Below, in pieces: positions 1 to 9,293 of a DNA stretch of 64,000 nucleotides. Under the pieces are notes generated by a model. It made no database searches and was not told the origin of the DNA. It saw only the letters and a program-made list of their open reading frames with translations. The DNA comes from Flavobacterium sp. 270 (GTDB lineage Bacteria; Bacteroidota; Bacteroidia; Flavobacteriales; Flavobacteriaceae): NCBI RefSeq assembly GCF_004368785.1, contig NZ_SODM01000005.1, positions 124,001 to 188,000 of the forward strand, read 5' to 3'. A program made the translations under genes and the position numbers. How positions within the stretch are numbered: position 1 is the first letter of the stretch; each line of letters starts with the position of its first letter.

Positions 1-249
1 GCGAGAAGGCAAGTTGATGTTCAAGCAAATACTGCCATACTTACTGAATTAGTTAAACAAGCAGAACTCGCTAAAGTTACTTTGCGTAAAGAGACACCTC
101 TAATTCAGGTTATTGACAGACCAATACTACCTTTGCCAAAAGAGAGTTTTGGAAAAGTAAAAGGTGCTATTATCGGAGGAGGTTTATTGACATTTTTAAC
201 CATTATTTTTATTATGCTAAGGCGATTGTTAAATAACCTTTTAGAATAG
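1..249 (+). CDS. Wzz/GumC-like polysaccharide chain-length protein, C-terminal part
   Basis: An open frame enters from the left edge and stops at 247-249, giving the last 82 residues. It shows a coiled-coil-like stretch, the proline-rich segment IDRPILPLPKE just before a hydrophobic helix (GAIIGGGLLTFLTIIFIML), and a short basic tail. A proline-rich motif followed by the second membrane helix is the usual C-terminal end of Wzz/GumC chain-length regulators. The basic stop just after the helix suggests that no tyrosine-kinase domain is fused here. Its place directly before a flippase and polymerase fits control of polymer length. The N-terminus lies outside the window. Confidence 0.8.
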   Translation, partial: ARRQVDVQANTAILTELVKQAELAKVTLRKETPLIQVIDRPILPLPKESFGKVKGAIIGGGLLTFLTIIFIMLRRLLNNLLE

Positions 250-370
250 TTTATTTTCATTATCTGTAAAAGATAATTTGTCAAGTTATAATTTTAGTGA
301 GTCTCTAAAGGTTGCATATTTTTAAAAGATATAGAGTTTCCAAGTAATATGAAAACTGCATTTACAATAC

Positions 371-1825
371 ATGAATGATAAAAGCATTAGATACAATTAT
401 TTTCTAAATGTGTCTAGAATTGGATTTGGAATTTTGGTTGGTTTATTTACAATGCCCTATGTTAATAGAGCCATAGGAGTTGAAAGTTTAGGTAAAATTG
501 AATATGTAAACTCAATAATTGCTTATTTTGTATTATTTTCTGCACTTGGAATTCCAATGTATGGAATAAGGGAAACAGCAAATAAGGGAAAGGACATAGC
601 GGCTCGCACTAAATTAGTTTTAGAATTACTTTGTATTTTACTAATTACTTCTATTATTTCTTATGTTGTATTATTTCTATATGTAATAAATATCGATTCA
701 TTACAACATCTAAAGTTGTTAATTGTGATAATGAGCTCCAGTATCTTTTTTTCGAATATTGGAATTGAATGGTTTTATCAGGGAATTGAGGATCAAAAAT
801 ATATCACAATAAGATTTTTTGTAGTTAGAATAGTTAGTTTAATCTTGTTGTTTTTATTTGTTAAAAGCCCAAATGATTATATCAATTACGGAATTATTGT
901 TGTGCTTTCAACAGTCGGGGGAAATATATTTAATATACTCTATCTCAGAAAACATTTAGATCTTAAAGGGATAAAATTTAAGGATTTAAATTTAAAAAAA
1001 CATTTTAAGCCAGTTCTAACGATTTTTATAGCCAGCATATCTGTAAGCATATATGTTCAATTAGATATTCTTTTGCTAGGGTCTTTAAAAGGCAATCAAG
1101 CAGTAGGATATTATGCAATGGCAAATAAATTAGTACGCTTCGTAGTAATTCTAATAACTACTTTAGGGACAGTTCTTCTTCCTAGACTTTCGTATTTAAT
1201 TAATAACGATAAAGATCAATATTTAATTTATATTAAGAAATCACTCAATTACTTTTTAATTATAGCATTTCCTTTTTCAATTCTCTTTTTTACTTTAGCA
1301 AAAGACTTTACATTACTAATGGGTGGTATATCATTTGCTCCTTCCATTCTTACAATGAAAATTTTATCTCCAATTATTGTTATTGTTAGTATTGCCTATT
1401 TTATTGGTTATTTAGTACTATACCCCCAAGGCAAAGAAAATATATATACTATTGCAGTTATCCTGAGTGCTGTTTTAAGTGTTGTTGCTAATTTTTTTTT
1501 AATACCAATAATGGGGCATATCGGGGCGGCAATTGTAGCGGTTTTATCTGAGTTGCTTGGTATAATTATAATGATAATATTTTATTATAAAGAATTATCA
1601 AAATTGAAATTATTAAATATTAGTTTACTTTATTATATAATATCTAGTACATTGATGTTCCTGATAATTTCGTTAATAAGTTATCTGGGACTATCACCCT
1701 TTATTAACTTAGTAATTTCCTCAGCATCGGGTTTTTTGACTTTTTATTTGTTTCTATATCTTATTAAAGAGGAAATTGTGTCATCAGTGATTTGTGATTT
1801 GAGATCAAAGTTTATTAAACTTTAA
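371..1825 (+). CDS. wzx: Wzx-type polysaccharide flippase
   Basis: A 484-residue, strongly hydrophobic protein with about 12-14 predicted membrane helices along its length, as expected for the MATE/PST (Wzx, RfbX) flippases that move undecaprenyl-linked repeat units across the inner membrane. The N-terminal part (RIGFGILVGLFTMPYVNRAI, residues 17-36) and the following G-x-x-x-x-G-K-I pattern are typical of the family. The ATG at 371 follows a 121-bp gap after the Wzz-like gene, in which I saw no clear promoter. It is the only flippase in the window and probably works with the Wzy protein at 4040-5401. Confidence 0.88.
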   Translation: MNDKSIRYNYFLNVSRIGFGILVGLFTMPYVNRAIGVESLGKIEYVNSIIAYFVLFSALGIPMYGIRETANKGKDIAARTKLVLELLCILLITSIISYVVLFLYVINIDSLQHLKLLIVIMSSSIFFSNIGIEWFYQGIEDQKYITIRFFVVRIVSLILLFLFVKSPNDYINYGIIVVLSTVGGNIFNILYLRKHLDLKGIKFKDLNLKKHFKPVLTIFIASISVSIYVQLDILLLGSLKGNQAVGYYAMANKLVRFVVILITTLGTVLLPRLSYLINNDKDQYLIYIKKSLNYFLIIAFPFSILFFTLAKDFTLLMGGISFAPSILTMKILSPIIVIVSIAYFIGYLVLYPQGKENIYTIAVILSAVLSVVANFFLIPIMGHIGAAIVAVLSELLGIIIMIIFYYKELSKLKLLNISLLYYIISSTLMFLIISLISYLGLSPFINLVISSASGFLTFYLFLYLIKEEIVSSVICDLRSKFIKL

Positions 1826-1930
1826 TGTATAAGAATTTAATAAGGGTATTTGAAAATATATTATTTTGAAAGCAAAGTTAGTGGTTAGTAGTTTTACAAT
1901 GAGCTTATTAGATTGAATTAAAGATTAAGA

Positions 1931-3022
1931 ATGGAAAAAAAAGCACGTATTATAGCATTTTATTTACCTCAATATCATCCAATACCTGAAAATGACGAAT
2001 GGTGGGGTAAAGGATTTACAGAATGGACAAATGTTGGCAAAGCGAAGGCACTTTTTAAAGGTCATTATCAACCAAGAGTACCTGCAGATTTAGGTTATTA
2101 CGATTTAAGAGTTTCAGAAACTAGAAAGGCTCAAGCTGATATGGCAAGAGAGTACGGAGTGGAAGGATTTTGTTATTGGCATTATTGGTTTGGTAATGGT
2201 AAAAGATTAATTGAGCGGCCATTTAATGAAGTAATTTCATCTGGTGAACCTGATTTTCCTTTCTGTCTGGCTTGGGCAAACGAAACATGGAAAGGATTTG
2301 ATCATGGACTAAAAAATAGGAATGTGCTGATTGAGCAACTGTATCCTGGAGTTGAAGATTATACAGCCCATTTTTATGAGATTTTGCCGGCTCTTAAAGA
2401 CAAAAGATATATTACTGTTAATGGTAAGCCTCTTTTTATGATATACAAGCCTCTCGCTTCAGAGGAAATTAAGGTTTTTATGAAAACATGGAGAAAGCTT
2501 GCTGTAGAAAATAATTTGCCTGGAATTTATTTTGTAGGGCATCATAATGACCTTCGTAATAATTTAAAAGATATTATTTCGACAGAAGTTGATGCCGTAA
2601 ACATAACTCGATTAAATAACTATATAATCAATCATAGATCAATTTTTGAGAAGATTATTAGTAAGACAAAAAGTGTTTTTTTCGGCAACGCGTCAGCATA
2701 CGCTATTAAATATAGTGTTATGTCGAAATATTTTTTAGTAGAAGAAGAAGATAAAATTAAAAATATATATCCTAGTATTATTCCCGGATGGGATCATACA
2801 CCAAGAAGCGGTCGCGAAGGTTTAGTTATGACGGAATCAACTCCAGAGTTATTTGAAAACCATGTAGAGAATGCAATAAATATAGTCATTGATAAAGACC
2901 CTGAGAATAGAATTATCTTTATTAAATCTTGGAATGAATGGGCTGAAGGCAATTATATGGAGCCAGATTTAAAATGGGGCAAGAAATTTTTGGAAGCATT
3001 GAAACGTCAAATTTATAAATAG
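1931..3022 (+). CDS. WbsX-like glycosyltransferase/glycoside hydrolase 99-like protein
   Basis: A 363-residue soluble protein. It starts with AFYLPQYHPIPEND...WWGKGFTEW at residues 9-32 and ends with SWNEWAEGNY around residues 333-342. Both are hallmarks of the WbsX family (Pfam Glyco_tran_WbsX), which is related in fold to GH99 enzymes and is common in O-antigen loci. The family is annotated as a glycosyltransferase, but its biochemistry is poorly settled, so the reaction is unknown. It lies 105 bp after the flippase and 11 bp before a GT2 gene, in the same transcription direction. Confidence 0.8.
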   Translation: MEKKARIIAFYLPQYHPIPENDEWWGKGFTEWTNVGKAKALFKGHYQPRVPADLGYYDLRVSETRKAQADMAREYGVEGFCYWHYWFGNGKRLIERPFNEVISSGEPDFPFCLAWANETWKGFDHGLKNRNVLIEQLYPGVEDYTAHFYEILPALKDKRYITVNGKPLFMIYKPLASEEIKVFMKTWRKLAVENNLPGIYFVGHHNDLRNNLKDIISTEVDAVNITRLNNYIINHRSIFEKIISKTKSVFFGNASAYAIKYSVMSKYFLVEEEDKIKNIYPSIIPGWDHTPRSGREGLVMTESTPELFENHVENAINIVIDKDPENRIIFIKSWNEWAEGNYMEPDLKWGKKFLEALKRQIYK

Positions 3023-3033
3023 ATATATTTGAT

Positions 3034-4020
3034 ATGAAAGTTTCGGTTATTATTCCTGTTTTCAATGCTGAAGATTACCTCCATAGATGTCTGGATAGTG
3101 TGTTATCACAAACTTTGGAGGATATAGAGCTTATTTGTATTGATGACTGTTCAACAGATAATTCTTATTTAATTATTGAAGAGTATGCAAAGAAAGATAA
3201 TAGAATAAAAATCTTTAAAAACACTAATAATATAGGGCAAGGTTTAACTCGCAATAGAGGTATAGAAGTGGCCGTAGGTGAATATATAGCCTTTGTTGAT
3301 AGTGATGACTGGATTGAATATGAAATGTATCAATCACTTTATTCAAAAACTATTGATAATAAATACGATCTTGTTTGCTGCAATTTAGTTTACGATTTCC
3401 CAAATGGTATATCAGAGGCACCTATAATGCCACCTGAGGAAATGATGACTCAAGAGTTTATGATTATTGAGGGTATTGCACCTTCTGTAAAATTATTCTC
3501 GCCCAATTCTCCTTGCAATAAAATATATAAAAGAGCATATATTGAAAAAATTAATTTAAGATTTAAAAGCGAAAGAGTAGTATTATATGAAGACAAACTA
3601 TTTAATATAACATTTTTAGCCTCTAATCCAAATTTTTACTTTTTAAGAAAGACCTTTTATCATTACATGGTTCGATATGGAAGCACAATGAATTCTTATC
3701 GCAGTAATTTTAAGGATAGATATTTTGAAATGCATAATGAGATTAAAAGTGTTTTATTAAAAAATGAAATCCTTTCAGAGGAAGTTGAATTAAGATTTAA
3801 AAAAAATTTGTTTGAAATAACTTTTGCTTTTTGTTTAAATACTTTATCCTATAATAAATCGTCAAAAAGTAAATACTTGGAGTTTTTGGAAATAATAAAT
3901 GATAAAAGAATTTCAGAAAACAGCAAAGAATTTAATGCAAAAGATATTCCTGTATCTTCATCAAAAATAAATAAATTAGTTAAATTATTTTGTTTTATAA
4001 TTTTGAAATACTTGAAATAG
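3034..4020 (+). CDS. Family 2 glycosyltransferase
   Basis: A 328-residue GT-A enzyme. The N-terminal nucleotide-binding strand VSVIIPVFNAE is at residues 3-13, the IDDCSTDNS loop at 36-44, and the metal-binding VDSDD motif at 88-92. The C-terminal half is less conserved and probably sets acceptor specificity. No membrane helix is evident apart from a weakly hydrophobic C-terminus that may sit on the membrane. Donor and linkage cannot be read from the sequence. It follows the WbsX-like gene by 11 bp and precedes the Wzy gene by 19 bp. Confidence 0.85.
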   Translation: MKVSVIIPVFNAEDYLHRCLDSVLSQTLEDIELICIDDCSTDNSYLIIEEYAKKDNRIKIFKNTNNIGQGLTRNRGIEVAVGEYIAFVDSDDWIEYEMYQSLYSKTIDNKYDLVCCNLVYDFPNGISEAPIMPPEEMMTQEFMIIEGIAPSVKLFSPNSPCNKIYKRAYIEKINLRFKSERVVLYEDKLFNITFLASNPNFYFLRKTFYHYMVRYGSTMNSYRSNFKDRYFEMHNEIKSVLLKNEILSEEVELRFKKNLFEITFAFCLNTLSYNKSSKSKYLEFLEIINDKRISENSKEFNAKDIPVSSSKINKLVKLFCFIILKYLK

Positions 4021-4039
4021 GGTTGGATTATTAATTCAA

Positions 4040-5401
4040 ATGGAAAATATAAAATTCACAAAATGGACTTTAGTTTTTGCGATTCTTTTCATAGAATCTA
4101 TATTGCTTTTTTTGCTAGCCCCTCATTATTACAATTATGAGTTCAATTTATTTTGCATGATTCAATATCTTTTTAGTTCTTTTCTTTTTTTGAAAGCAAA
4201 AAAGAAAGAGAATTATTTTGATTTTGATATGATTTTTATGTTTTCGTTCTTTTTTGTAATGTTTTTTTACCCTGTGTTTATGTTTCAGAGCGACCCTCTT
4301 AAATATTTTGCATTTAAATATGAATTTAATGAAAATGTAATTTCTAGGTCTACTGCTCTTTCACTCTTAGGAATGCAATCCTATTTTTTTGGAAGTATAT
4401 CATTTAAAGAAAAAGAGAAAAATGATAGCTTCAATGTAAAATCTTATAATTATATAACTGGTCTTGCTATAATTTCTGCACTTTCATTTATCTTGTTTAT
4501 CGCTTCAGGAGGCTATTCTAGTCTAAAAGGTGCTTATTCTGGGGAATCAGTACAAGCATCTGGTTTGGGATCTTATTTTAGAGCATTTACACCCCCGTTT
4601 TTATATTGTGCACTTGCGTTGCAATTTAATAATCTTTACAAACTGAGTACAGATAAGTTTTATATAAAAAAGCTAAATAAAATTTTAGTAATATATACAT
4701 TGGCTTTTATTGCGCTCATGTTAATGTCTGGTAGTCGAGCAAATACACTGCAACTATTATTGATTTGTGGTGCACTATATACTATGTTTTACCGTTCGAT
4801 AAGTTTTGTAAGATTTGTTCCTTTAGTATTTATTGGTGTCATTGGTATGTTTATTATTAATATTCTGCGAGGTGGTGGTGAATTGTCTGGATTAGCAGAT
4901 ATCGTTATGGATTTGATAATTAATAATAGAAACACTTATGTGGCTGTTGATTATGTAGATGTGTATGGAGTCACTCTAGGAAAATCAATGTTGTCAGTTT
5001 TACTTGCTCCCTTTCCTTTTATGCAAACTATTATATTTTCAATCTTCAATATTAATGCGTGGGATGCTTCCTCGGCTTCATTGATTACAAAAATATCATT
5101 AGGAGGCGAAAGCGAGCTTGGTCTTGGTACAAATATAATAGCAGATCTTTACATGTCTTTTGGGATGATAGGCGTGATTGTTTTTATGTTTTTCTTAGGA
5201 AGATTTATTGCTAAAATTCTGTATTTTTCAAAAAAGAATATTTATGCTCTTATCGCTTACACAGTTATGATTTCTTATTCTGTGTATATTGTAAGGTCAG
5301 AATTTTTTTATTCAGGAAGAGATTTATTGTGGGCATTATTAATCTTTTTTTGTTTTGAAATATTTAACAATAGTAAAAAAAGAAAATTACAAGAAGAATG
5401 A
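4040..5401 (+). CDS. wzy: O-antigen/oligosaccharide repeat-unit polymerase (Wzy-like)
   Basis: A 453-residue integral membrane protein with roughly 10-12 hydrophobic helices. It has a large central loop and the short motif LMSGSRANTLQ after a helix near residue 230, which recurs in Bacteroidota oligosaccharide repeat-unit polymerases. Wzy proteins are poorly conserved, so the call rests on topology, motif and location three genes after wzx. Its stop overlaps the ATG of the next glycosyltransferase by 4 bp (ATGA), showing translational coupling. A second, unrelated Wzy/ligase-type protein is at 52641-54005. Confidence 0.75.
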   Translation: MENIKFTKWTLVFAILFIESILLFLLAPHYYNYEFNLFCMIQYLFSSFLFLKAKKKENYFDFDMIFMFSFFFVMFFYPVFMFQSDPLKYFAFKYEFNENVISRSTALSLLGMQSYFFGSISFKEKEKNDSFNVKSYNYITGLAIISALSFILFIASGGYSSLKGAYSGESVQASGLGSYFRAFTPPFLYCALALQFNNLYKLSTDKFYIKKLNKILVIYTLAFIALMLMSGSRANTLQLLLICGALYTMFYRSISFVRFVPLVFIGVIGMFIINILRGGGELSGLADIVMDLIINNRNTYVAVDYVDVYGVTLGKSMLSVLLAPFPFMQTIIFSIFNINAWDASSASLITKISLGGESELGLGTNIIADLYMSFGMIGVIVFMFFLGRFIAKILYFSKKNIYALIAYTVMISYSVYIVRSEFFYSGRDLLWALLIFFCFEIFNNSKKRKLQEE

Positions 5402-6489
5402 ATGTTTCTATAATAATATCTGATATTTCAAAAACTGGAGGTACTGAAAGGGCTGTTGTTACATTAGCAAATATCTTGTCTGAGAAATATAAAAGTGTGA
5501 CTATTGTAAGCTTAACACGAACACAAAATAAAGGAAGTTATTATGCAATCGACAATAGGGTAAAATTATCGTTTTTAGATAATGAACCTTTACCTCTAAA
5601 ATTATCAGGCAAAATAAGATGGAGTATCAATACAGTTTTATCATTAAGAAATTATTTAAAAAAAAATAAAACGAATCTTATAATTTCAACTGGCCACAAT
5701 AATAATTGGTTGTTGCCTTTTATGAGATTAAATAAAAAGATGAAAATTATTGCTTGCGAGCATATCGTTTATTCTAGTATTCCAAAAATCTCGAGAATAT
5801 TCATGAGGCTAACTTATCGATTTCTGGATAAAATCGTAGTTTTATCTGAGTCTGCAAAAGTAAGTTTTCACAAATACAGTGAAGTTGTAGTAATTCCTAA
5901 CGCAATTCCTTTCAAGACAAAAAAAGAATCTCAACTTATTAGGAAACAGATTTTGATGGTTGGAAGGTTAAGTCCAGAAAAGGGACTGGAAAGATTAGTT
6001 TCCATCGCAATCGATTTAAAAAAAAAGTTTCCAGATTGGAAAATTGTTGTTTTAGGAGACGGACCAGAAATGATTAAGATTGAAAAATCAATAAACGAAA
6101 CCGATCTAAATGATTTTTTAGTTTTAAAAGGAGCAACAAAAGATGTTGAAAAGTATTATCTAGATAGCTCAATTTATATAATGACATCTCATTTTGAAGC
6201 TTTTCCTATGGTTTTATTAGAAGCACAAAGTTTTGGTTTACCAATAGTTGCGTTTAATTGTCCTGAAGGTCCGTCAGAGATTATAAGAGATGGTCATAAT
6301 GGATTTTTAGTTGAAAATGGTAATATAGATGAGTTTTCTCAAAAAGTAGAAGCACTGATTGAAAGCAAAACGTTACGTGATAGTTTAGGTAGAAATGCAA
6401 AGAGGAATTCAGGTAAATTTTCCGAAAAAAAGATAATGGAAAAATGGATTTCTTTAATTGACAATGAAATACTCACTCAAAGGTATTAA
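5398..6489 (+). CDS. Family 4 glycosyltransferase
   Basis: A 363-residue GT-B enzyme. The N-terminal glycine loop GGTERAVVTLAN (residues 14-25) probably contacts the acceptor. The donor domain begins around VGRLSPEKG (188-196) and carries the EX7E motif, E267 and E275, in EAFPMVLLEA. It is followed by NCPEGPSEII (287-296), a pattern seen in PglH/PglJ-like GT4 enzymes that often use UDP-HexNAc donors. That donor guess is inference. It is coupled to the upstream polymerase by an ATGA overlap. Confidence 0.85.
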   Translation: MNVSIIISDISKTGGTERAVVTLANILSEKYKSVTIVSLTRTQNKGSYYAIDNRVKLSFLDNEPLPLKLSGKIRWSINTVLSLRNYLKKNKTNLIISTGHNNNWLLPFMRLNKKMKIIACEHIVYSSIPKISRIFMRLTYRFLDKIVVLSESAKVSFHKYSEVVVIPNAIPFKTKKESQLIRKQILMVGRLSPEKGLERLVSIAIDLKKKFPDWKIVVLGDGPEMIKIEKSINETDLNDFLVLKGATKDVEKYYLDSSIYIMTSHFEAFPMVLLEAQSFGLPIVAFNCPEGPSEIIRDGHNGFLVENGNIDEFSQKVEALIESKTLRDSLGRNAKRNSGKFSEKKIMEKWISLIDNEILTQRY

Positions 6490-6511
6490 AAATATGAGAT
6501 ATATTTGAATA

Positions 6512-7579
6512 ATGGTTGATAGATATTTAAGTGATAAACTGAAGGTAATTTCTTTTTTTTCGATGATTATGGTTGTGTTCCTCCATTCATATAATTTAGA
6601 AGAAAATATATTACAAGATCCCAATATAACAAAAGGATATAATTTTTTGGTTCAGTTTTTTATAAGTCAAGGGCTTGCTAGAATTGCGGTTCCTATTTTT
6701 TTTATTATTTCAGGATACTTACTTTTTTTAAATAAAAATTATACGTCTAATGAATATTTTTTAATTTTAAAAAAACGATTAAAATCTTTAGTTATCCCAT
6801 ATTTATTTTGGTCTTGCTTATTATTTGTTGTGTTTTTTTTGCTTCAAAGTTTACCTCAAACTGCAACATTTTTTAAACAAAAGCATATTGTTAATTATAC
6901 TTTTACTGAAGTTTTACAAGCAATTTTTATATACCCTATACCGTTTCAGCTTTGGTTTGTTAGGGATTTATTTATTTTAATTGTCTTTTCTCCTTTATTT
7001 TATATTTTTATAAAGTATGCTAAAAATCTTTTATTATTGATACTTCTAATTACTTGGTGGTTTCAATTTGATTTTATTATTTTTTCAAATGAGGCAATTT
7101 TGTTTTTTACTTTAGGCGGTACATTCGCAGTCAAAAAGCTAGATTTAAATATTCAAATGTTTTCGAAAATCAGTATCTTATTGTTGTTTTTGTGGGTTTT
7201 TATTATTCTTTCCGAAACAATTTTAGTATATAAAGGAATATTAAATAAGAATATTTTAAATTCAATTCATAAATCTGGCATATTAGTTGGCATTGTCGCT
7301 ATTTGGTCCTTTTATGATTTTTTACTTCTTAAAACTAAGATTATAAATTCGATACTTATTTCATTGACGCAAACTTCTTTCTTTATATATGTATGTCATG
7401 AACCCTTGTTAGAAATTTTAAAAATTGTATCTTATAAAATATTTGGATCTAGTCAATTTTTAAAATTAATAGTATATTTCACAATCCCTTTACTAATAAT
7501 ACCAATTTTTATACTATTGGGATTTTGGTTTAAAAAAAATGCATCTAATTTTTTTAGCATTGTAACAGGAGGGAGATAA
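6512..7579 (+). CDS. Acyltransferase family 3 membrane protein (OafA-like)
   Basis: A 355-residue protein with about ten membrane helices. Helix 1 ends in VVFLHSYN, with His25 at the position of the conserved histidine of acyltransferase-3 proteins. It is followed by the IPIFFIISGYLLF helix, also typical of the family. These proteins O-acetylate (or otherwise acylate) sugars, using acyl-CoA from the cytoplasm. It lies 22 bp after a GT4 gene and probably decorates a repeat unit of this locus. It lacks the C-terminal SGNH domain found in longer OafA proteins. Confidence 0.8.
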   Translation: MVDRYLSDKLKVISFFSMIMVVFLHSYNLEENILQDPNITKGYNFLVQFFISQGLARIAVPIFFIISGYLLFLNKNYTSNEYFLILKKRLKSLVIPYLFWSCLLFVVFFLLQSLPQTATFFKQKHIVNYTFTEVLQAIFIYPIPFQLWFVRDLFILIVFSPLFYIFIKYAKNLLLLILLITWWFQFDFIIFSNEAILFFTLGGTFAVKKLDLNIQMFSKISILLLFLWVFIILSETILVYKGILNKNILNSIHKSGILVGIVAIWSFYDFLLLKTKIINSILISLTQTSFFIYVCHEPLLEILKIVSYKIFGSSQFLKLIVYFTIPLLIIPIFILLGFWFKKNASNFFSIVTGGR

Positions 7580-7615
7580 GAATTAAAATATTTTTTAGAA
7601 TAATAAAAATTGTTA

Positions 7616-8707
7616 ATGGATATACAGCTAGATAATATAATTTTCTCGTTGCAAAAAGCTGGAGGAGCTTCTGTTGTGTGGCAGCAACATTTGGAGAGAC
7701 TATTAAAAGATAATCAATTTCAACCCTTTTGCTTGGAGTACAATAATGCTGAGTTAAATTTTTTTAGAAAACAACTAAAGATTAATCAAGATTTATTAAA
7801 TCAGAGAAGCTCTAAATACTTATTCATAGAACGTTATTTAAATTTGAATTCTCAGCAAAAAAGTAAACATCTTTTTCACTCTTCTCATTATCGTATTGAA
7901 AAGGGCAAAAACATAATTAATGTAACAACAGTTCATGATTTTACTTATGAATATTTTATAAGTGGCTTCAGGAAAAAGATTCATTCTTGGCAAAAAAATA
8001 CAGCGATTAATAATTCTAAAGGAATTATTTGCGTATCGGAGAGTACAAAGAAAGATTTACTGCGGTTTTTGCCTCACATCAATGAAAATAAAATTAGAGT
8101 TATCTACAATGGTGTCGACGAGCATTTTAAATTATTAAACGATAATGTGATTATAGAAAAAAAGCATTTATTTGAAGATTATAGCTATGCTTTATATATT
8201 GGAGATCGAAGAACTGCTTACAAAAATTTTGATATGGCAGTGGATGCTTGTAGATTGGCTCAAATTCCGCTTTTGATAATTGGAGGCGGTGCATTAACGC
8301 AAGAAGAGTTGTATAAACTAAACGTAAAACTTGGAACTGAAAATTATTTTATCCTTTTAGGGGTAAGCCTTGAAGATTTAAATTACTATTACAATAGAGC
8401 ATATTGTCTTCTTTATCCTTCTTTATATGAAGGTTTTGGAATACCAGTTATAGAAGCCCAACGTGCAGGATGTCCTGTTGTTGCAACACACTCTTCGTCA
8501 ATACCTGAGGTAATAGGAAATGAATATTTGATGCTGCAAGATCCTACAGCGGAGAAAATTTTTCATAAGATAAAAGAAATATCAATTGATAGTAATTTGA
8601 GAAAAGAAACAATTGAGAGAGGACTTTTTAAGTCTAAAAACTATAGCTGGGAAAGAACATATCAACAAACAACCGAATTTTACAGGGAATTATATTTTGA
8701 GAAGTAG
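7616..8707 (+). CDS. Family 4 glycosyltransferase
   Basis: A 363-residue GT-B enzyme. The glycine-rich acceptor loop KAGGASVVW is at residues 14-22. The donor side shows YIGDRRTAYKNF (194-205) and the EX7E pair E272/E280 in YEGFGIPVIEA, followed by SSIPEV, a layout common in mannosyl- and rhamnosyltransferases of GT4. I chose the ATG at 7616; an in-frame TTG two codons upstream is possible. The 3' end overlaps the next gene. The donor sugar cannot be assigned. Confidence 0.83.
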   Translation: MDIQLDNIIFSLQKAGGASVVWQQHLERLLKDNQFQPFCLEYNNAELNFFRKQLKINQDLLNQRSSKYLFIERYLNLNSQQKSKHLFHSSHYRIEKGKNIINVTTVHDFTYEYFISGFRKKIHSWQKNTAINNSKGIICVSESTKKDLLRFLPHINENKIRVIYNGVDEHFKLLNDNVIIEKKHLFEDYSYALYIGDRRTAYKNFDMAVDACRLAQIPLLIIGGGALTQEELYKLNVKLGTENYFILLGVSLEDLNYYYNRAYCLLYPSLYEGFGIPVIEAQRAGCPVVATHSSSIPEVIGNEYLMLQDPTAEKIFHKIKEISIDSNLRKETIERGLFKSKNYSWERTYQQTTEFYRELYFEK

Positions 8708-9293
8708 ATATAGCTTATTGACGATTATTAAATTAATAATTTGGGTAATCCGAACTAAATTAATTTGGAAAAATGCTAGAATAATTAGATTTCCTTTTGA
8801 TTTAAGAGGAAAAAAATACATGTCAATATCAAAGGGATTTACCACAGGAGTGGGATGTAGATTAGAGGCTTATCCAAAGAACAATAATAAGGTTTTATTT
8901 ATGGGTAAAAATGTTCAAATCAATGATTATGTTCATATTACGGCTATGGAACACGTATTTATTGGAGATAATGTACTTATGGCGAGTAAAATTTATATAT
9001 CTGATTGTTCACATGGTAGTTATTCTGGAGACAGTAATGACAGTAGTCCTTATAGTTTGCCTATAGAGAGACCTCTGCACTCAAAAGCTGTAATTATAGA
9101 AGACAATGTTTGGCTGGGAGAGTTTGTTTCTGTTTTACCAGGAACTACAATAGGGAAAGGAACAATTGTAGGGGCCAATTCAGTGGTTTCTAAAAGCCTT
9201 CCTAGTTATGTAATTGCGGTAGGATCTCCTGCTAAGCCAATAAAAAAATACAATTTTGAAACTAAAAGGTGGGAAAAAACAAATAATATATAA
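8697..9293 (+). CDS. Left-handed beta-helix acyltransferase (WcaF/LacA-like)
   Basis: The protein contains hexapeptide repeats through its middle and C-terminal half (for example DNVLMASKIYISD and DNVWLGEFVSVLPGTTIGKG) and ends with the usual SPAKPIKKY. It is therefore a trimeric beta-helix O- or N-acetyltransferase, presumably sugar-modifying. The start is uncertain. An in-frame ATG lies at 8613, but it would run 95 bp into the upstream gene and add non-family sequence. The TTG at 8697 gives an 11-bp overlap and a typical N-terminus, so I use it; a TTG at 8718 is also possible. Its stop overlaps the next ATG. Confidence 0.75.
   Translation: MRSRYSLLTIIKLIIWVIRTKLIWKNARIIRFPFDLRGKKYMSISKGFTTGVGCRLEAYPKNNNKVLFMGKNVQINDYVHITAMEHVFIGDNVLMASKIYISDCSHGSYSGDSNDSSPYSLPIERPLHSKAVIIEDNVWLGEFVSVLPGTTIGKGTIVGANSVVSKSLPSYVIAVGSPAKPIKKYNFETKRWEKTNNI

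Noticed and set aside
8613..8696. N-terminal extension of the beta-helix acyltransferase from an ATG at 8613
   Set aside because: It lies fully inside the preceding glycosyltransferase gene and adds sequence unlike this family; the TTG at 8697 is preferred.
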